Below, in pieces: positions 24,191-33,099 of a DNA stretch of 47,801 bases. A model generated the notes under the pieces. The model was not told where the DNA came from. It searched no databases and saw only the letters and a program-made list of their open reading frames with translations. Within the stretch, counting starts at the first letter, position 1. Each line of letters opens with the position of its first letter. Source of the stretch: an uncultured Oscillospiraceae bacterium (lineage in GTDB: Bacteria > Bacillota > Clostridia > Oscillospirales > Acutalibacteraceae); the NCBI GenBank assembly GCA_905198295.1, contig CAJKBW010000010.1, forward strand, positions 1 to 47,801, written 5' to 3'. The translations under genes and the position numbers were made by a program.

Positions 24191-24311
24191 CGCTCTTGAC
24201 CGTCCTTTCTTGTTCTGTACAGAGCATACCGCCGGCAGAAAAAAGGAATCTGCCCCGCGCCGGCTCCTCCCGTACAGTATAGCACGAGCCGGGATGTTTG
24301 CCAAGCCAAAA

Positions 24312-24340
24312 GGAGGCACCGCGTCATCCGCAGTGCCTCC
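24312..24340 (-). terminator. terminator after the uracil permease gene
   Basis: GGAGGCAC and GTGCCTCC form an 8-bp stem; on the minus strand the hairpin is followed by TTTT. It starts ten bases after the stop codon. Confidence 0.8.
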
Positions 24341-24349
24341 TGATCCGGT

Positions 24350-25762
24350 TTATTTTTTGTGCGAGAGCCGCTCCTCGTCCGGATTTTCGTCGATACCGTC
24401 GTCGTCCACACCGTGTGCGATCATGCCAGCCTCCGGCTTTTTAGGTTCCGGCAGAATCAGATTGAGCAGAATGCCCGCCAGAATACCCAGGCCGATGCCG
24501 CTCACGCTGAACACAGCACCGCCGATGACAGCGCCGCCGATCGCCAGCACCAGCATCACCGCCGCAATGCAGAGATTGCGGTTCTGCGTAAAGTCCACAT
24601 GGTTCTCCACCAGCGTGCGCAGGCCGACCGAGGAGATCATGCCATACAGCACGATGCACGCGCCGCCGAGTACACAGGTCGGCACCGTTTCCACCACACC
24701 AATCGCCTTGCCGAAAAAGCTGATCGCGATTGCGATCACGGCTGCAACGCGCAGCGAAGCCGGATTGTAGTTGCCGGTCGCCGCAAGGACAGCCGTGTTT
24801 TCGGAATAGGTGGTGTTCGGAGGGCCGCCGACCAAACCGGCGGCAATCGTCGCCAGACCGTCGCCGAGCATGGTCCGGTGCAGACCGGGGTCCTTGGTAA
24901 AGTTGCGGCCGACCACCGAGCCATTTGCGTACACGTCGCCGACGTGCTCCACACAGGTGACAATCGCGATCGGCGCGATCATCGCTATGGCGCCCAGATC
25001 AAACTCGGGAAGAACAAAATTCGGCAGCGCAAACCAGCCGCGCGCCAGTCCCTTGCCCTGTGCGGCAAGCCCTTCAAAATTCATCAGCTCCACCGGTGCG
25101 ATATCGGTTTTGGTCAGGATCAGCGTCACGACGTACCCGGTCGCCAGCGCGATGACAATGGAAGACATCTTGACCATGCCTTTGCCATAACTGGAAAGAA
25201 TAATTGCCAACAAGCAAACCAGTAGGGCAATCCCCCAGCTCCAGTAGTAGGTGGGTGAAAACAGCTCAATCCCATTCCCCTGAATATTGTTGATGGCAGA
25301 GCCGGCCAGGTTCAGGCCGATAATCGCGATGCCGACACCGCGTACCACGGGCGGGAACAACCGGTCAATAAAACGCCCGCCGAACAGCCGGATCAGAAGC
25401 GAGAGCACCACATAAAATAAGCCAGCCACGATAATGCCGCCCAGCGCTTTGGGAATGTTGTCCGCCTGCGTTGCCGGATCGCTGCCTATGACGGCCTGCA
25501 ATGCAGCGATAAATGCAAAGGAGCTTCCCAGAAAAGTCGGCATACGCCCGCCGGTGCAAAGATGAAAGATGATGGTGCCAAGCCCCGCCGCAAACAGCGC
25601 CACGCCAACGTCCAGCCCGGTCAGCAGCGGAACCAGAATGGTCGCACAGGACATCGCGAAAGCGTGCTGAAGGCCCAGGAGCATCATTTTTCCGGCGCCT
25701 ACTCTGGGATATTCCTTGGAACCCGGAAAAATTACCTGGTTGATTTTTGAAAAAACGTTCAT
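24350..25762 (-). CDS. uraA: uracil permease (nucleobase:cation symporter-2 family)
   Basis: 470 residues, about 14 membrane segments, taking up uracil (or possibly xanthine) with protons. Family marks: LLGLQHAFAMSCATILVPLL at the start, VTCVEHVGDVYANGSVVGRN in the middle, and GGPPNTTYSENTAVLAATGN, whose Glu lies where UraA binds the base. The acidic C-terminal tail is cytoplasmic. ATG 25762 follows a GGAGG-type site; the longer frame before it is leader. A 40-base leader, a sigma-A promoter and a 25-bp dyad across the -10 suggest repressor control rather than attenuation. Confidence 0.9.
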   Translation of the reverse strand: MNVFSKINQVIFPGSKEYPRVGAGKMMLLGLQHAFAMSCATILVPLLTGLDVGVALFAAGLGTIIFHLCTGGRMPTFLGSSFAFIAALQAVIGSDPATQADNIPKALGGIIVAGLFYVVLSLLIRLFGGRFIDRLFPPVVRGVGIAIIGLNLAGSAINNIQGNGIELFSPTYYWSWGIALLVCLLAIILSSYGKGMVKMSSIVIALATGYVVTLILTKTDIAPVELMNFEGLAAQGKGLARGWFALPNFVLPEFDLGAIAMIAPIAIVTCVEHVGDVYANGSVVGRNFTKDPGLHRTMLGDGLATIAAGLVGGPPNTTYSENTAVLAATGNYNPASLRVAAVIAIAISFFGKAIGVVETVPTCVLGGACIVLYGMISSVGLRTLVENHVDFTQNRNLCIAAVMLVLAIGGAVIGGAVFSVSGIGLGILAGILLNLILPEPKKPEAGMIAHGVDDDGIDENPDEERLSHKK

Positions 25763-25780
25763 GTTCTTCCTCCCTCTGCC

Positions 25781-25831
25781 ATTTTTAAACCCTATCGTTA
25801 AAAATCTACCCTGTTTTGCCAGCATTGTCAA
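25781..25831 (-). promoter_or_regulatory. promoter and candidate operator of the uracil permease
   Basis: Minus strand: TTGACA (25831-25826), 17-base spacer, TAGATT (25808-25803). ATTTTTAA at 25781-25788 and TTAAAAAT at 25798-25805 form a perfect 8-bp inverted repeat with a 9-base centre that overlaps the -10 and transcription start. Confidence 0.65.
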
Positions 25832-25920
25832 GACAAAATCCGTCGGTTTCCACGAAAAAATAAAGTATTTCGCCGCTATGAATCTTGTGTAAATTAAGCC
25901 TGTTCTTTTTTCGGGGATTA

Positions 25921-25929
25921 TGCTATGAT
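25921..25929 (+). promoter_or_regulatory. extended -10 promoter of the DUF4364 gene
   Basis: TGCTATGAT is an extended -10 element (TGn plus TATGAT) with a poor -35, 60 bases before the gene. Confidence 0.5.
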
Positions 25930-25987
25930 AGAAGTGAATTTTCTTGTACACTTTCCAGCATCAAGCCAAAATTCCCGGGAGGATATC

Positions 25988-26548
25988 ATGATCCATGACG
26001 CCTTTTCCGCCGGAGTCGAGCCGGGCGGCCTGTATTCCGGCGATGAAATTAAAGTATTGATTTGTTATCTGCTCATGCACGTCAGCGAGCCGCTTACACG
26101 CGATATCGTATCCGATGTGGTGGTGGGCGGCGGCATGGCGAACTATTTTGAAACCGGCGCCGGTCTGGAAGAACTGATTGACCTGCATAATATTGAAGAA
26201 GCGGAAGATGGCACGCTGCGCCTGACCGCGATCGGCCAGCAGGCGGCAGAAGCCCTCACGGCACGCATTCCCCTTTCCCTGCGTGAGCGTTCGGTGTCCA
26301 GCGCCCAGCGCCTTCTGGCCCGCCGCCGGCGCGAGCGGGAAAACCCGGTCACCATTGAACGCCATGAGGAAGGCTGCATGGTTACCTGCACGATCAATGA
26401 TGCGGGCATGCCGCTGATGACCTTGCAGCTTTGGGTGGCGGACAACACGCAGGCCAAGCTGGTCAAAGAGCGGTTTATTGACGATCCTTCGGCTTTGTAT
26501 AAAATGGTTCTGGATCATCTCACCGCCGCCGAAGAGGAAAACACTTAA
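25988..26548 (+). CDS. DUF4364 family protein
   Basis: 186 residues, cytoplasmic. It starts with an HTH-like region (GDEIKVLICYLLMHVSEPLT), followed by GLEELIDLHNIEEAEDGTLR, typical of a winged helix, and then a basic helix RRRRERE and a beta-rich end. This is the layout of the clostridial DUF4364 family, whose function is unknown; DNA binding is plausible. GGGAGGA lies seven bases before the ATG, and the gene ends in a strong bidirectional terminator. It is divergent from uraA. Confidence 0.8.
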   Translation: MIHDAFSAGVEPGGLYSGDEIKVLICYLLMHVSEPLTRDIVSDVVVGGGMANYFETGAGLEELIDLHNIEEAEDGTLRLTAIGQQAAEALTARIPLSLRERSVSSAQRLLARRRRERENPVTIERHEEGCMVTCTINDAGMPLMTLQLWVADNTQAKLVKERFIDDPSALYKMVLDHLTAAEEENT

Positions 26549-26551
26549 CGG

Positions 26552-26585
26552 CAAAACCCCTGCCGCAGCTGCGGCAGGGGTTTTG
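26552..26585. terminator. bidirectional terminator
   Basis: A perfect 34-base palindrome (arms CAAAACCCCTGCCGCAG and its complement) stands between the converging DUF4364 and CotF-like genes and can serve both. Confidence 0.9.
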
Positions 26586-26602
26586 TGTACGCAGGGAAGT
26601 TT

Positions 26603-26884
26603 TTACAGCTGAGCCGCCATGTTGGTGAATTTCTGTTTGGCGCTCTGCACCTTCTGTTCCTCCGCCATCGGGGTGGGATACCAGCCTCTTTTCTGCATCT
26701 CCATAAACAGGTCAGCCTGGATGCAGTGCTCATCATGAAGGATATTGAGCATCTCATCGCGTATCGCGGTTGTCGCGCATTCGTTGCTGAACGTGTTGTA
26801 AATACCGGTAATCTCCTTTTGTGAGGTCAGGCAGTCCAACATCATTTCCTGATCCTTCATCGGTATATTCACATTTTGCTCCAT
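26603..26884 (-). CDS. CotF-like spore coat protein
   Basis: 93 residues, a helical ferritin-like coat F domain: NVNIPMKDQEMMLDCLTSQK and the downstream LHDEHCIQADLFMEMQKRGW with PTPM near the end are typical of CotF-related proteins. It probably becomes part of the spore coat. The ATG at 26884 has AAAGGGGC upstream. A second small coat-like gene lies just upstream at 27136, probably in the same unit. Confidence 0.82.
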   Translation of the reverse strand: MEQNVNIPMKDQEMMLDCLTSQKEITGIYNTFSNECATTAIRDEMLNILHDEHCIQADLFMEMQKRGWYPTPMAEEQKVQSAKQKFTNMAAQL

Positions 26885-26950
26885 CGTTTTTGCCCCTTTC
26901 TCTTCCGGCCGGCAAAAGGACAAGCCTTCTGCGCGCAGCGCAGGATTTTT

Positions 26951-27136
26951 TTAATTCAGAAAGCCCATCAGCTTGTTGAAGTGATTCTGGTGCCGTCCGG
27001 CAATCTGTTCACACTGCGTTTTGATCTGCGGATCGGTCGCAAGCGTCGCGTAGGATTTATACTTTTTCACCAGTAACTGCTCGGCGTTCAGCTGGTCTTC
27101 CAGAGCGCTGAGCTCTTTTGCGGTAAGCGTCGCCAT
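26951..27136 (-). CDS. small CotF-like helical protein
   Basis: 61 residues: ATLTAKELSALEDQLNAEQL, then KKYKSYATLATDPQIKTQCE and HQNHFNKLMGFL, a single ferritin-like helical pair akin to the first half of coat F proteins. GGGGAGGA precedes the ATG. It is followed after 66 bases by the longer CotF-like gene. The leader contains a strong terminator-like hairpin immediately before the ribosome-binding site (27158-27189), an unusual arrangement. Confidence 0.72.
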   Translation of the reverse strand: MATLTAKELSALEDQLNAEQLLVKKYKSYATLATDPQIKTQCEQIAGRHQNHFNKLMGFLN

Positions 27137-27157
27137 AAAACATCCTCCCCTGTACAA

Positions 27158-27189
27158 TAAAAATGCGCGGGATTCTTCCCGCGCATTTA
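27158..27189 (-). terminator. strong hairpin in the leader of the CotF-like pair
   Basis: On the minus strand AAATGCGCGGGA pairs with TCCCGCGCATTT around AGAA, followed by TTATT. It may end the GH116 transcript; it also lies directly before the coat gene's ribosome-binding site, so any transcript of the coat gene from upstream must pass through it. Confidence 0.75.
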
Positions 27190-27320
27190 GTCTTTCCCGA
27201 AAAGGAATAACTATTCCCAAAAACAAACGATAGCCGGCCACACGTTTGCACGTCCGCCCCAACACGGCACGGTTTTTCCTGCCAAAACCACGCCGTACCG
27301 GAATCATGTCGGAAAACAAT

Positions 27321-29912
27321 TCACTTCCGGGAAACAATAATTGCCTGCCGGACCGCGGTCTGAACCGGGAAATCTATGCCGCCATTTTTAAAAGCGGTTT
27401 GTACGGCCTTTCCGTCCACCGTCACGCAAACCGCGCCGGAAAGATAGGGCAGCTCCAGCCGCTGTACAGCCAGCTGCCCTTCCTCAATCTGAATCACCGT
27501 TTTCTCCTGTGTAATTGACACACTGCCCCAGGCGCTGTCCACACTCCATAAGCAGCGGAAGGGTTCGTCGCGGGAATACAGCGGGGAAAACCCGATCATA
27601 CCGTGCGGAAGATCGAACCGGAATCCACTGTACAGAAGCAGCAGCGAATAACTGGCCATCGAACGGGCATAGTTGCTGCCGCATTCCACTTCATTCCACG
27701 GATTACGCTTTTTGCCGTCGTATCGTCCGCGTACCGCACGCACCAGCCGCAGCCCTTCCTCCTGCATGCCTTCGCTGATCAACAGCGCCGCCAGCTGGTA
27801 TTCAAAGCCGGTCATGCACTCCTGACAGTACGGCACCGGCACAGCCGGCTTTTTCACCTTATCCGGATAGTCGCAGATCACCGCTCCGGCTTCATCTCCC
27901 GTGCAGAATACACGGCAGGGATTGAAAAAGTCCCGCATGCAGGATTTATAATTATAATGATACAGGCTCTCCAATGCCTTTTTCCGCTTGTCTTCATCAA
28001 AAATGTCGTCAAGTCCGATAATGCGGGCGTGCCACTGTGCTGTCATCTGGTCAATGCTGCAGCCATGATCGATCTGGTATTTCATCTCGCCGCTTTCCTC
28101 GTTCCAGTAAGCGTTTACCGCATCCTGCCCATAGCGCTCCAGCATGGCTTTATCCCTAAGATCGACCTTCTGCTCAAAATATTTCCCATTGAAAAGTATT
28201 TCATTGCAGAAACGGCGGCCGTTTGCATACAGCCCGCGGTATTCCGCCGCAGCATCCGCTTCGCCGAGATAATCCGCCATTTCCGCCGCCGCATTCAGTG
28301 CCCCGAGATAAAAGCCCTCCAGCCAGGAGTTTGGCCCAAACAGCTCCATGTCCAATGTGTGATGCTGCCGGCCATCGATCACGCCATCCTTATCTGCATC
28401 CCAACGGTACGGATTCTGCGGATGCCAGGCATATTCCAGCGACTGCTTCACCCGCGGCCAGATCGACCTGAGCCAATCGTCATCACCGCACAGCTTCCAG
28501 TCGCGGTATACGCGCATGATTTCTCCCATCTGGCCGTCAACACAGGGATGAAACGGCAGTGGCTCCTTTCCCAGAGGAAGCAAAATCCGAAAAGACATCC
28601 GTCCGTTTTCCAAAAAGTCATACCGATAGCTTGCTGTATGCATCGAACGCTCCAGCCGGGGGAATAAAAAAGGCATGGCATAGGCGTAATTCCAGACATG
28701 GGTGCAGCTGCCCTCACAGCTGCCGCAATGCTCCGAAACGCCTTCAAAACCGTACAGCGTGCCATCCTCCAGACGCCAGACCGTCGGTGATTTGAGAACC
28801 GCCAAGTTGGCAGAAGCCGCGTCCAGTACCTCCGGCGGCAGCGTGGAGGAAAACAGCGTATCCGTAAAACGCCGTGTACGCCCGTACAGGCTATCCCACT
28901 GCTGGAGTCCCTGTATCGCCACCTCTGCCGAAGACGCATATTGTCCGGCATAATAGTTCTTCCAGCTTCCGCCGAGCGTTTGATCGGGTGCAGGGGCATA
29001 AATCGGTGCCCAGTCATACAGATTGTTGGGGAAATACCAAGCGATAATAAACCGGACCGTCCGTTTTTCTCCCGGTCCCGCGATAACTGCAGCCGTCAGG
29101 GTCGCCATATCCCGGTTGCCGGGCTGCCCGTATTTTCGCTCCGGCATGGGCACGGTGTCGGTAAATTCCTTCCAGAAAATGGTCGGCCCATCAAACCAGG
29201 CACCGCGGAACCAATATTCCTGAAGACGCACCTCGTCGCCGTCAGTGGCTGCCGTGATGCTGCCGTAACGCGGTTCCTCTTTGTCCAGAACATTCTGTTC
29301 CAGCGTTATATACGAAACACCATCCGACTGCCTGCCATTATTGATCGCCCCCTGCGAAAAACAATTGCCCGCCGACAGAGCTACCGTATAGGTGACCGGC
29401 GCCGCGGTCGGGTTTTCCAGTTCTATCTCAAAAAATGCCGCCGGCATACCGGAGGCATCCGCATCCAAAGGAATAAACGGATTAAAAGCGGTCATTGTTA
29501 CACTGCCGGGAAAATGGGGATCGGAAAAGACCAGCTCTGCAATCGGAAAGGTCCCCTTAAAACGGCAGTCTGAAAAATGCGGAAATCCCGCCATTGTTCC
29601 AAAATCCGCACCAAAACCATAGCCCGGGCACTGCCAATGACCGGCCCCGCCGCCATACTGTCCGGCCAGATCCTTTTCCAAATCTCCCGTCAGTACCCGC
29701 GCATCCAGCAGCCGGCCATCCTGTTCCGCTTTAACAGCGAAATGGCTCATGCCATTAAGTGAACCCTTATTCGGACGATTATAGATTTCCCAGTCTATCA
29801 ATCTGCCGTTGCCGCCCAGACCAATGCAGCCGGTTCCAATACCGCCCAGCGGAAAGGATATTTCCCGGGCCTGCTCACCTGCATAAATAAAATCCGGTTT
29901 TTCTGCACACAT
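27321..29912 (-). CDS. GH116-family glycosidase (GBA2-like, DUF608)
   Basis: 863 residues, cytoplasmic (no signal peptide). The N-terminal beta domain starts with REISFPLGGIGTGCIGLGGN, the hallmark of GH116/bile-acid glucosidase relatives. The catalytic alpha-barrel has SCEGSCTHVWNYAYAMPFLF, then DADKDGVIDGRQHHTLDMEL with the likely acid/base Asp, and WLEGFYLGALNAAAEM. Such enzymes cleave beta-glucosides or beta-xylosides. The sugar is not determined by the sequence. An extended -10 promoter lies at 29964-29956. It stands alone without transporter neighbours. Confidence 0.88.
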   Translation of the reverse strand: MCAEKPDFIYAGEQAREISFPLGGIGTGCIGLGGNGRLIDWEIYNRPNKGSLNGMSHFAVKAEQDGRLLDARVLTGDLEKDLAGQYGGGAGHWQCPGYGFGADFGTMAGFPHFSDCRFKGTFPIAELVFSDPHFPGSVTMTAFNPFIPLDADASGMPAAFFEIELENPTAAPVTYTVALSAGNCFSQGAINNGRQSDGVSYITLEQNVLDKEEPRYGSITAATDGDEVRLQEYWFRGAWFDGPTIFWKEFTDTVPMPERKYGQPGNRDMATLTAAVIAGPGEKRTVRFIIAWYFPNNLYDWAPIYAPAPDQTLGGSWKNYYAGQYASSAEVAIQGLQQWDSLYGRTRRFTDTLFSSTLPPEVLDAASANLAVLKSPTVWRLEDGTLYGFEGVSEHCGSCEGSCTHVWNYAYAMPFLFPRLERSMHTASYRYDFLENGRMSFRILLPLGKEPLPFHPCVDGQMGEIMRVYRDWKLCGDDDWLRSIWPRVKQSLEYAWHPQNPYRWDADKDGVIDGRQHHTLDMELFGPNSWLEGFYLGALNAAAEMADYLGEADAAAEYRGLYANGRRFCNEILFNGKYFEQKVDLRDKAMLERYGQDAVNAYWNEESGEMKYQIDHGCSIDQMTAQWHARIIGLDDIFDEDKRKKALESLYHYNYKSCMRDFFNPCRVFCTGDEAGAVICDYPDKVKKPAVPVPYCQECMTGFEYQLAALLISEGMQEEGLRLVRAVRGRYDGKKRNPWNEVECGSNYARSMASYSLLLLYSGFRFDLPHGMIGFSPLYSRDEPFRCLWSVDSAWGSVSITQEKTVIQIEEGQLAVQRLELPYLSGAVCVTVDGKAVQTAFKNGGIDFPVQTAVRQAIIVSRK

Positions 29913-29955
29913 ATCCTGTTACCACCTAATCGCTATATTCTGCATGGATGAAACA

Positions 29956-29964
29956 AGTATAACA
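29956..29964 (-). promoter_or_regulatory. extended -10 promoter of the GH116 gene
   Basis: Minus strand TGTTATACT (29964-29956): TGn plus TATACT, about 45 bases before the start codon. No convincing -35 is needed in this class. Confidence 0.55.
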
Positions 29965-30024
29965 GGAAAAAGGCAGCAGAGCCAGGCAGATTTATGCTGT
30001 ATCACCTGCACATCTTGCTAAAAT

Positions 30025-30435
30025 TCACGCGCAGCGGCTGCGGCGTACCACTTCCAGATCCACCACGCGGCGGCATACGGCAGGCACGGACTGCGTATTC
30101 TGCGGATCACGCATCGTCTGCTGCATAGCGGCCATCTGCGCCGCACGCTCAGCTGCGGCCTTTTTCTGTGCGCTGCGCGCTGCACGCCGTGCGGCAACCG
30201 TATCCTTGTGCATAGCTCCGGCACAGCACAGCAGCACCGTCAGCCGCAGAATCACCAGCATTATAGCGATCACTGGATAAGTCCCGAATGGAACAGTTCC
30301 GGCACACAGCATATCCACAGCGCAAAAACCAAGCGGCACCAGCGCAACGCGGCGTGTCTGCGCAAAATGTGCCTTATTGATCATATACAAAAAGGTGGCT
30401 CCCATCATAAGAATACTAATCAGGCTCTCCCACAT
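30025..30435 (-). CDS. small three-helix membrane protein, unknown
   Basis: 136 residues, not recognised. Three predicted membrane segments (ESLISILMMGATFLYMI; VALVPLGFCAVDMLCAGTVP; VIAIMLVILRLTVLLCCAGA) are followed by a basic, alanine-rich helix (AARRAARSAQKKAAAERAAQ) that should be cytoplasmic. ATG 30435 has AGGGTG eight bases upstream; GTG 30444 and ATG 30441 are alternatives. It stands between spo0A and the GH116 gene in the same direction. A sporulation role is possible only by position. Confidence 0.65.
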   Translation of the reverse strand: MWESLISILMMGATFLYMINKAHFAQTRRVALVPLGFCAVDMLCAGTVPFGTYPVIAIMLVILRLTVLLCCAGAMHKDTVAARRAARSAQKKAAAERAAQMAAMQQTMRDPQNTQSVPAVCRRVVDLEVVRRSRCA

Positions 30436-30590
30436 ATCCATCACCCTATCGTTAACATTCGGCAGCAGAACCGCCGTTCACCTGCGCGGCCAAAGCAGAA
30501 CGCTTGTTCCGAACAAATGTTTACAACGTCATTATATCATCGCTTTTGGAAAATGCAAGAGGTTTGCCGAAAAAATGTTCGATATTTTTT

Positions 30591-30625
30591 AAGCCCTTCT
30601 GTTTTGCAGGCAAACAGAAGGGCTT
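30591..30625. terminator. hairpin at the end of spo0A
   Basis: AAGCCCTTCTGTTT (30591-30604) is mirrored perfectly by AAACAGAAGGGCTT (30612-30625), five bases after the spo0A stop. There is no T run on the minus strand, so it may be an mRNA end-stabiliser or a factor-aided terminator. Confidence 0.55.
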
Positions 30626-30629
30626 TGTG

Positions 30630-31412
30630 TCAGGATATTTTCAGCTGCAGCCGGAATTTGTCCGAAATCATGGCAATAAATTCGGAGTTTGTCGGTTTGC
30701 CGCGGCCATTATGGATGGTATAACCGAAATACGAATTCAAAACATCCACATCCCCGCGGTCCCATGCAACTTCGATCGCATGGCGGATCGCGCGCTCGAC
30801 ACGGGACGAGGTGGTATTGTGCTTTTTAGCAACGGCCGGATACAGTCTTTTGGTTACAGCATTGATAATATCGTCGTCATCGATCGCCATAAGAATGGCG
30901 TCGCGCAGATATTGATACCCCTTAATATGGGCAGGCACACCGATTTGATGGATAATTTCCGTCACTTTGATTTCCAGCGAACTGCCGGCCGTGCTGACCT
31001 GTGCCGGAGCAGAACGCTTCACCGGCTCTGAAGAGGTCTTGCCGCAGATGGCAAGAATCCGTTCCGACATGGCTTCCGCATCGAAAGGCTTGAGAAAATA
31101 GTAATCGGCTCCCGCCAGCAGCACTTCCCTCTCCAAATTCGGATTGTCATAGCCGGACATGACCATCGTGCGCGGTGCCGGAGATAAACGCATAGCTTTG
31201 ATTCCTTTAATCACGCCAATCGCATCGACATGCGGCATAAAGAAATCCATTATTACAACATCCGGATGGGATTTTGAAACCTCGTCCAAAACCCGCTGTC
31301 CGTCTTTTTCTACCATTTGTGTCTCGATGCCATACATATGCATCACCGAAGAACACGGAACGCCAAAACTTTCGCTGTTATCCGCCAGCATAACCTTGAT
31401 TTTCTTCTCCAT
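30630..31412 (-). CDS. spo0A: Spo0A, master regulator of sporulation
   Basis: 260 residues, response regulator that, once phosphorylated by the phosphorelay or orphan kinases, switches on sporulation. The receiver domain (1-125) has D11 of the acidic pocket, the phospho-acceptor D56 in VVIMDFFMPH, and the conserved K in FLKPFD. After a linker (KTSSEPVKRSAPAQ) comes the DNA-binding domain with IIHQIGVPAHIKGYQYLRDA, TTSSRVERAIRHAIEVAWDR and NSEFIAMISDKF, specific to Spo0A. ATG 31412 has AGAGGT upstream; TTG 31421 is less likely. spoIVB lies directly upstream, the standard order. Confidence 0.98.
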   Translation of the reverse strand: MEKKIKVMLADNSESFGVPCSSVMHMYGIETQMVEKDGQRVLDEVSKSHPDVVIMDFFMPHVDAIGVIKGIKAMRLSPAPRTMVMSGYDNPNLEREVLLAGADYYFLKPFDAEAMSERILAICGKTSSEPVKRSAPAQVSTAGSSLEIKVTEIIHQIGVPAHIKGYQYLRDAILMAIDDDDIINAVTKRLYPAVAKKHNTTSSRVERAIRHAIEVAWDRGDVDVLNSYFGYTIHNGRGKPTNSEFIAMISDKFRLQLKIS

Positions 31413-31617
31413 TTTTCCCAAACCTCTCTTTTGCTATTTTTTGGCAGTTCCAAGATTACCATATAATGGAATAAAATGCAATACCTTGGCAATAGTTTTT
31501 TTGGAATTTGGGAGAAAATATTTTCAGGCAGAAGAAAAACAGCGAATTGCGAAATTCATACGATAAATTTCGTGCCGTTTCGCAGAGAAATCGGCCTCTT
31601 TTGTAAAATCATAAGAT

Positions 31618-32844
31618 TTACGCAGCGTTTTCCTGTTTGACAGTCTCACAGGTTTTCAGCATGTTTTCCGCAAAAATCGCAAACCCTTTTGTGGGATCAT
31701 TTACAAACACATGCGTAACCGCACCGATAAGCTTTCCATCCTGCAGAATCGGTGATCCGCTCATACCCTGTACGATCCCGCCGGCCTGTTCCAGCAAATC
31801 GGGATCGGTTATTTCAATGACCATATTGCGTGTCGGCGAGCTGTCATTGTACCTCACCTGATCAATCCGGATATCATAGAGCTTTGGGGTTACGCCATCC
31901 AGCGTTGTCAGCACTTGAGCGTCGCCGGTTTTCACCTGCTGCTTCATCGCCACCGGCACCGGATCACCATTTACCGGAATCTGGCTGAGGGTTCCGTATA
32001 TGCCGGTTTCTCCGTTGACCGTCAGCCTGCCGAGCGTGCCGCTTTCAAATCCTCCCCGCAGTTCACCGGGTTCCCCGCTTTGTCCGCGCACAATGCTGTA
32101 AATGCGTGCCGGAACAATCTCTCCTGCCGCCAGCGGCAGTGTTTCACCGGTATCCACATCACAGACCGCATGTCCGAGTCCGGCAAAAACATTGTATCCG
32201 GGCCGATAAAAGGTGAGAGTACCGATGCCGGCAGAACTGTCGCGCACCCACAGACCGGCCTTCCATCGATTTTCATTGACTGACTTGGCCGGTGTAAACT
32301 GAACATCAAAGGCAATATTGTCCCGTCGGATATGAAAGGTCATGGCTTTTCCTTCGGACACTTCGACCAGCTTAGCCACCTGATCGGTGCTCGTCACCGT
32401 AGTACCGTCGATACTGACGATCACATCCCCGGTTTTTATTCCCGCGGACTTCGCCGGATTGAAGGCACCTGCTGCGGTATCCACATCGGACATGCCCACA
32501 ACGAGAACACCATCGGTAAACATTTTGATACCAAATGGCGTACCGCAGGGGATAACCATTTCCTGTTCCACCACGCGGACCGTCACCTGCTTGACTGGGA
32601 ACAGACCGAAAAGCTTGAGATTTGCCGTATAGGTACTGCCGGCATTGAGTGCCGCCACCTCGAGCGATTCCCCGTTGCTGCCCATCGTTTCCTGTACCGA
32701 AACCGCCCCATCCAGATGCAGAGAAGAGCCTTCCACCACGCTGAACTGTTCCGGCATCTGGCCCGACAGCACCGTAACCGCGGTCATCAGCAGGCCGCAG
32801 ACAGCGGTCAGCGCTGCGCTCAGGCTTTTTATCATTTTTTTCAT
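31618..32844 (-). CDS. spoIVB: SpoIVB serine peptidase
   Basis: 408 residues, made in the forespore and secreted into the intermembrane space, where it cleaves SpoIVFA and releases sigma-K activation. A membrane anchor lies at about 7-29 (SLSAALTAVCGLLMTAVTVL). A PDZ domain follows (NPAKSAGIKTGDVIVSIDG). The S55 peptidase part has GLGHAVCDVDTG (catalytic His) and GGIVQGMSGSPILQDGKLIG (catalytic Ser in MSGSP). AGGG stands eight bases before the ATG at 32844; longer forms lack a ribosome-binding site. Upstream of spo0A as in Bacillus, with about 200 bases of separation. Confidence 0.96.
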   Translation of the reverse strand: MKKMIKSLSAALTAVCGLLMTAVTVLSGQMPEQFSVVEGSSLHLDGAVSVQETMGSNGESLEVAALNAGSTYTANLKLFGLFPVKQVTVRVVEQEMVIPCGTPFGIKMFTDGVLVVGMSDVDTAAGAFNPAKSAGIKTGDVIVSIDGTTVTSTDQVAKLVEVSEGKAMTFHIRRDNIAFDVQFTPAKSVNENRWKAGLWVRDSSAGIGTLTFYRPGYNVFAGLGHAVCDVDTGETLPLAAGEIVPARIYSIVRGQSGEPGELRGGFESGTLGRLTVNGETGIYGTLSQIPVNGDPVPVAMKQQVKTGDAQVLTTLDGVTPKLYDIRIDQVRYNDSSPTRNMVIEITDPDLLEQAGGIVQGMSGSPILQDGKLIGAVTHVFVNDPTKGFAIFAENMLKTCETVKQENAA

Positions 32845-33099
32845 ATTTTCATCCCTTTCGCCAGAAAAGAACATTCCTCCGCTTAATCGGAGGATGCTAT
32901 TACTCTTTCCCCGGCGGCACAAACTATTTACCCAGTATTTTTTTCGGCGTATTACTTTTTGGCTGCGCTGGAAAGCAGCGCCTTACCTGTTTTTTTAAGA
33001 AAACCCTTGTCCTGAAAACAAAAATATGGTAATCTGATTGCACATCCGCCGCGGCCAACGCGCCGGAAGTCTACTGACGAAAGGGTTCGTTATCCAATT

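Noticed and set aside
25763..25924. Possible purine riboswitch or PyrR attenuator before uraA
   Set aside because: The leader is too short, without aptamer-like stems or a terminator.
25788..30455. A 13-base match (ACCCTATCGTTAA) upstream of both uraA and the small membrane protein gene
   Set aside because: Matches of this length are expected by chance many times in a window of this size; the positions relative to the two promoters differ.
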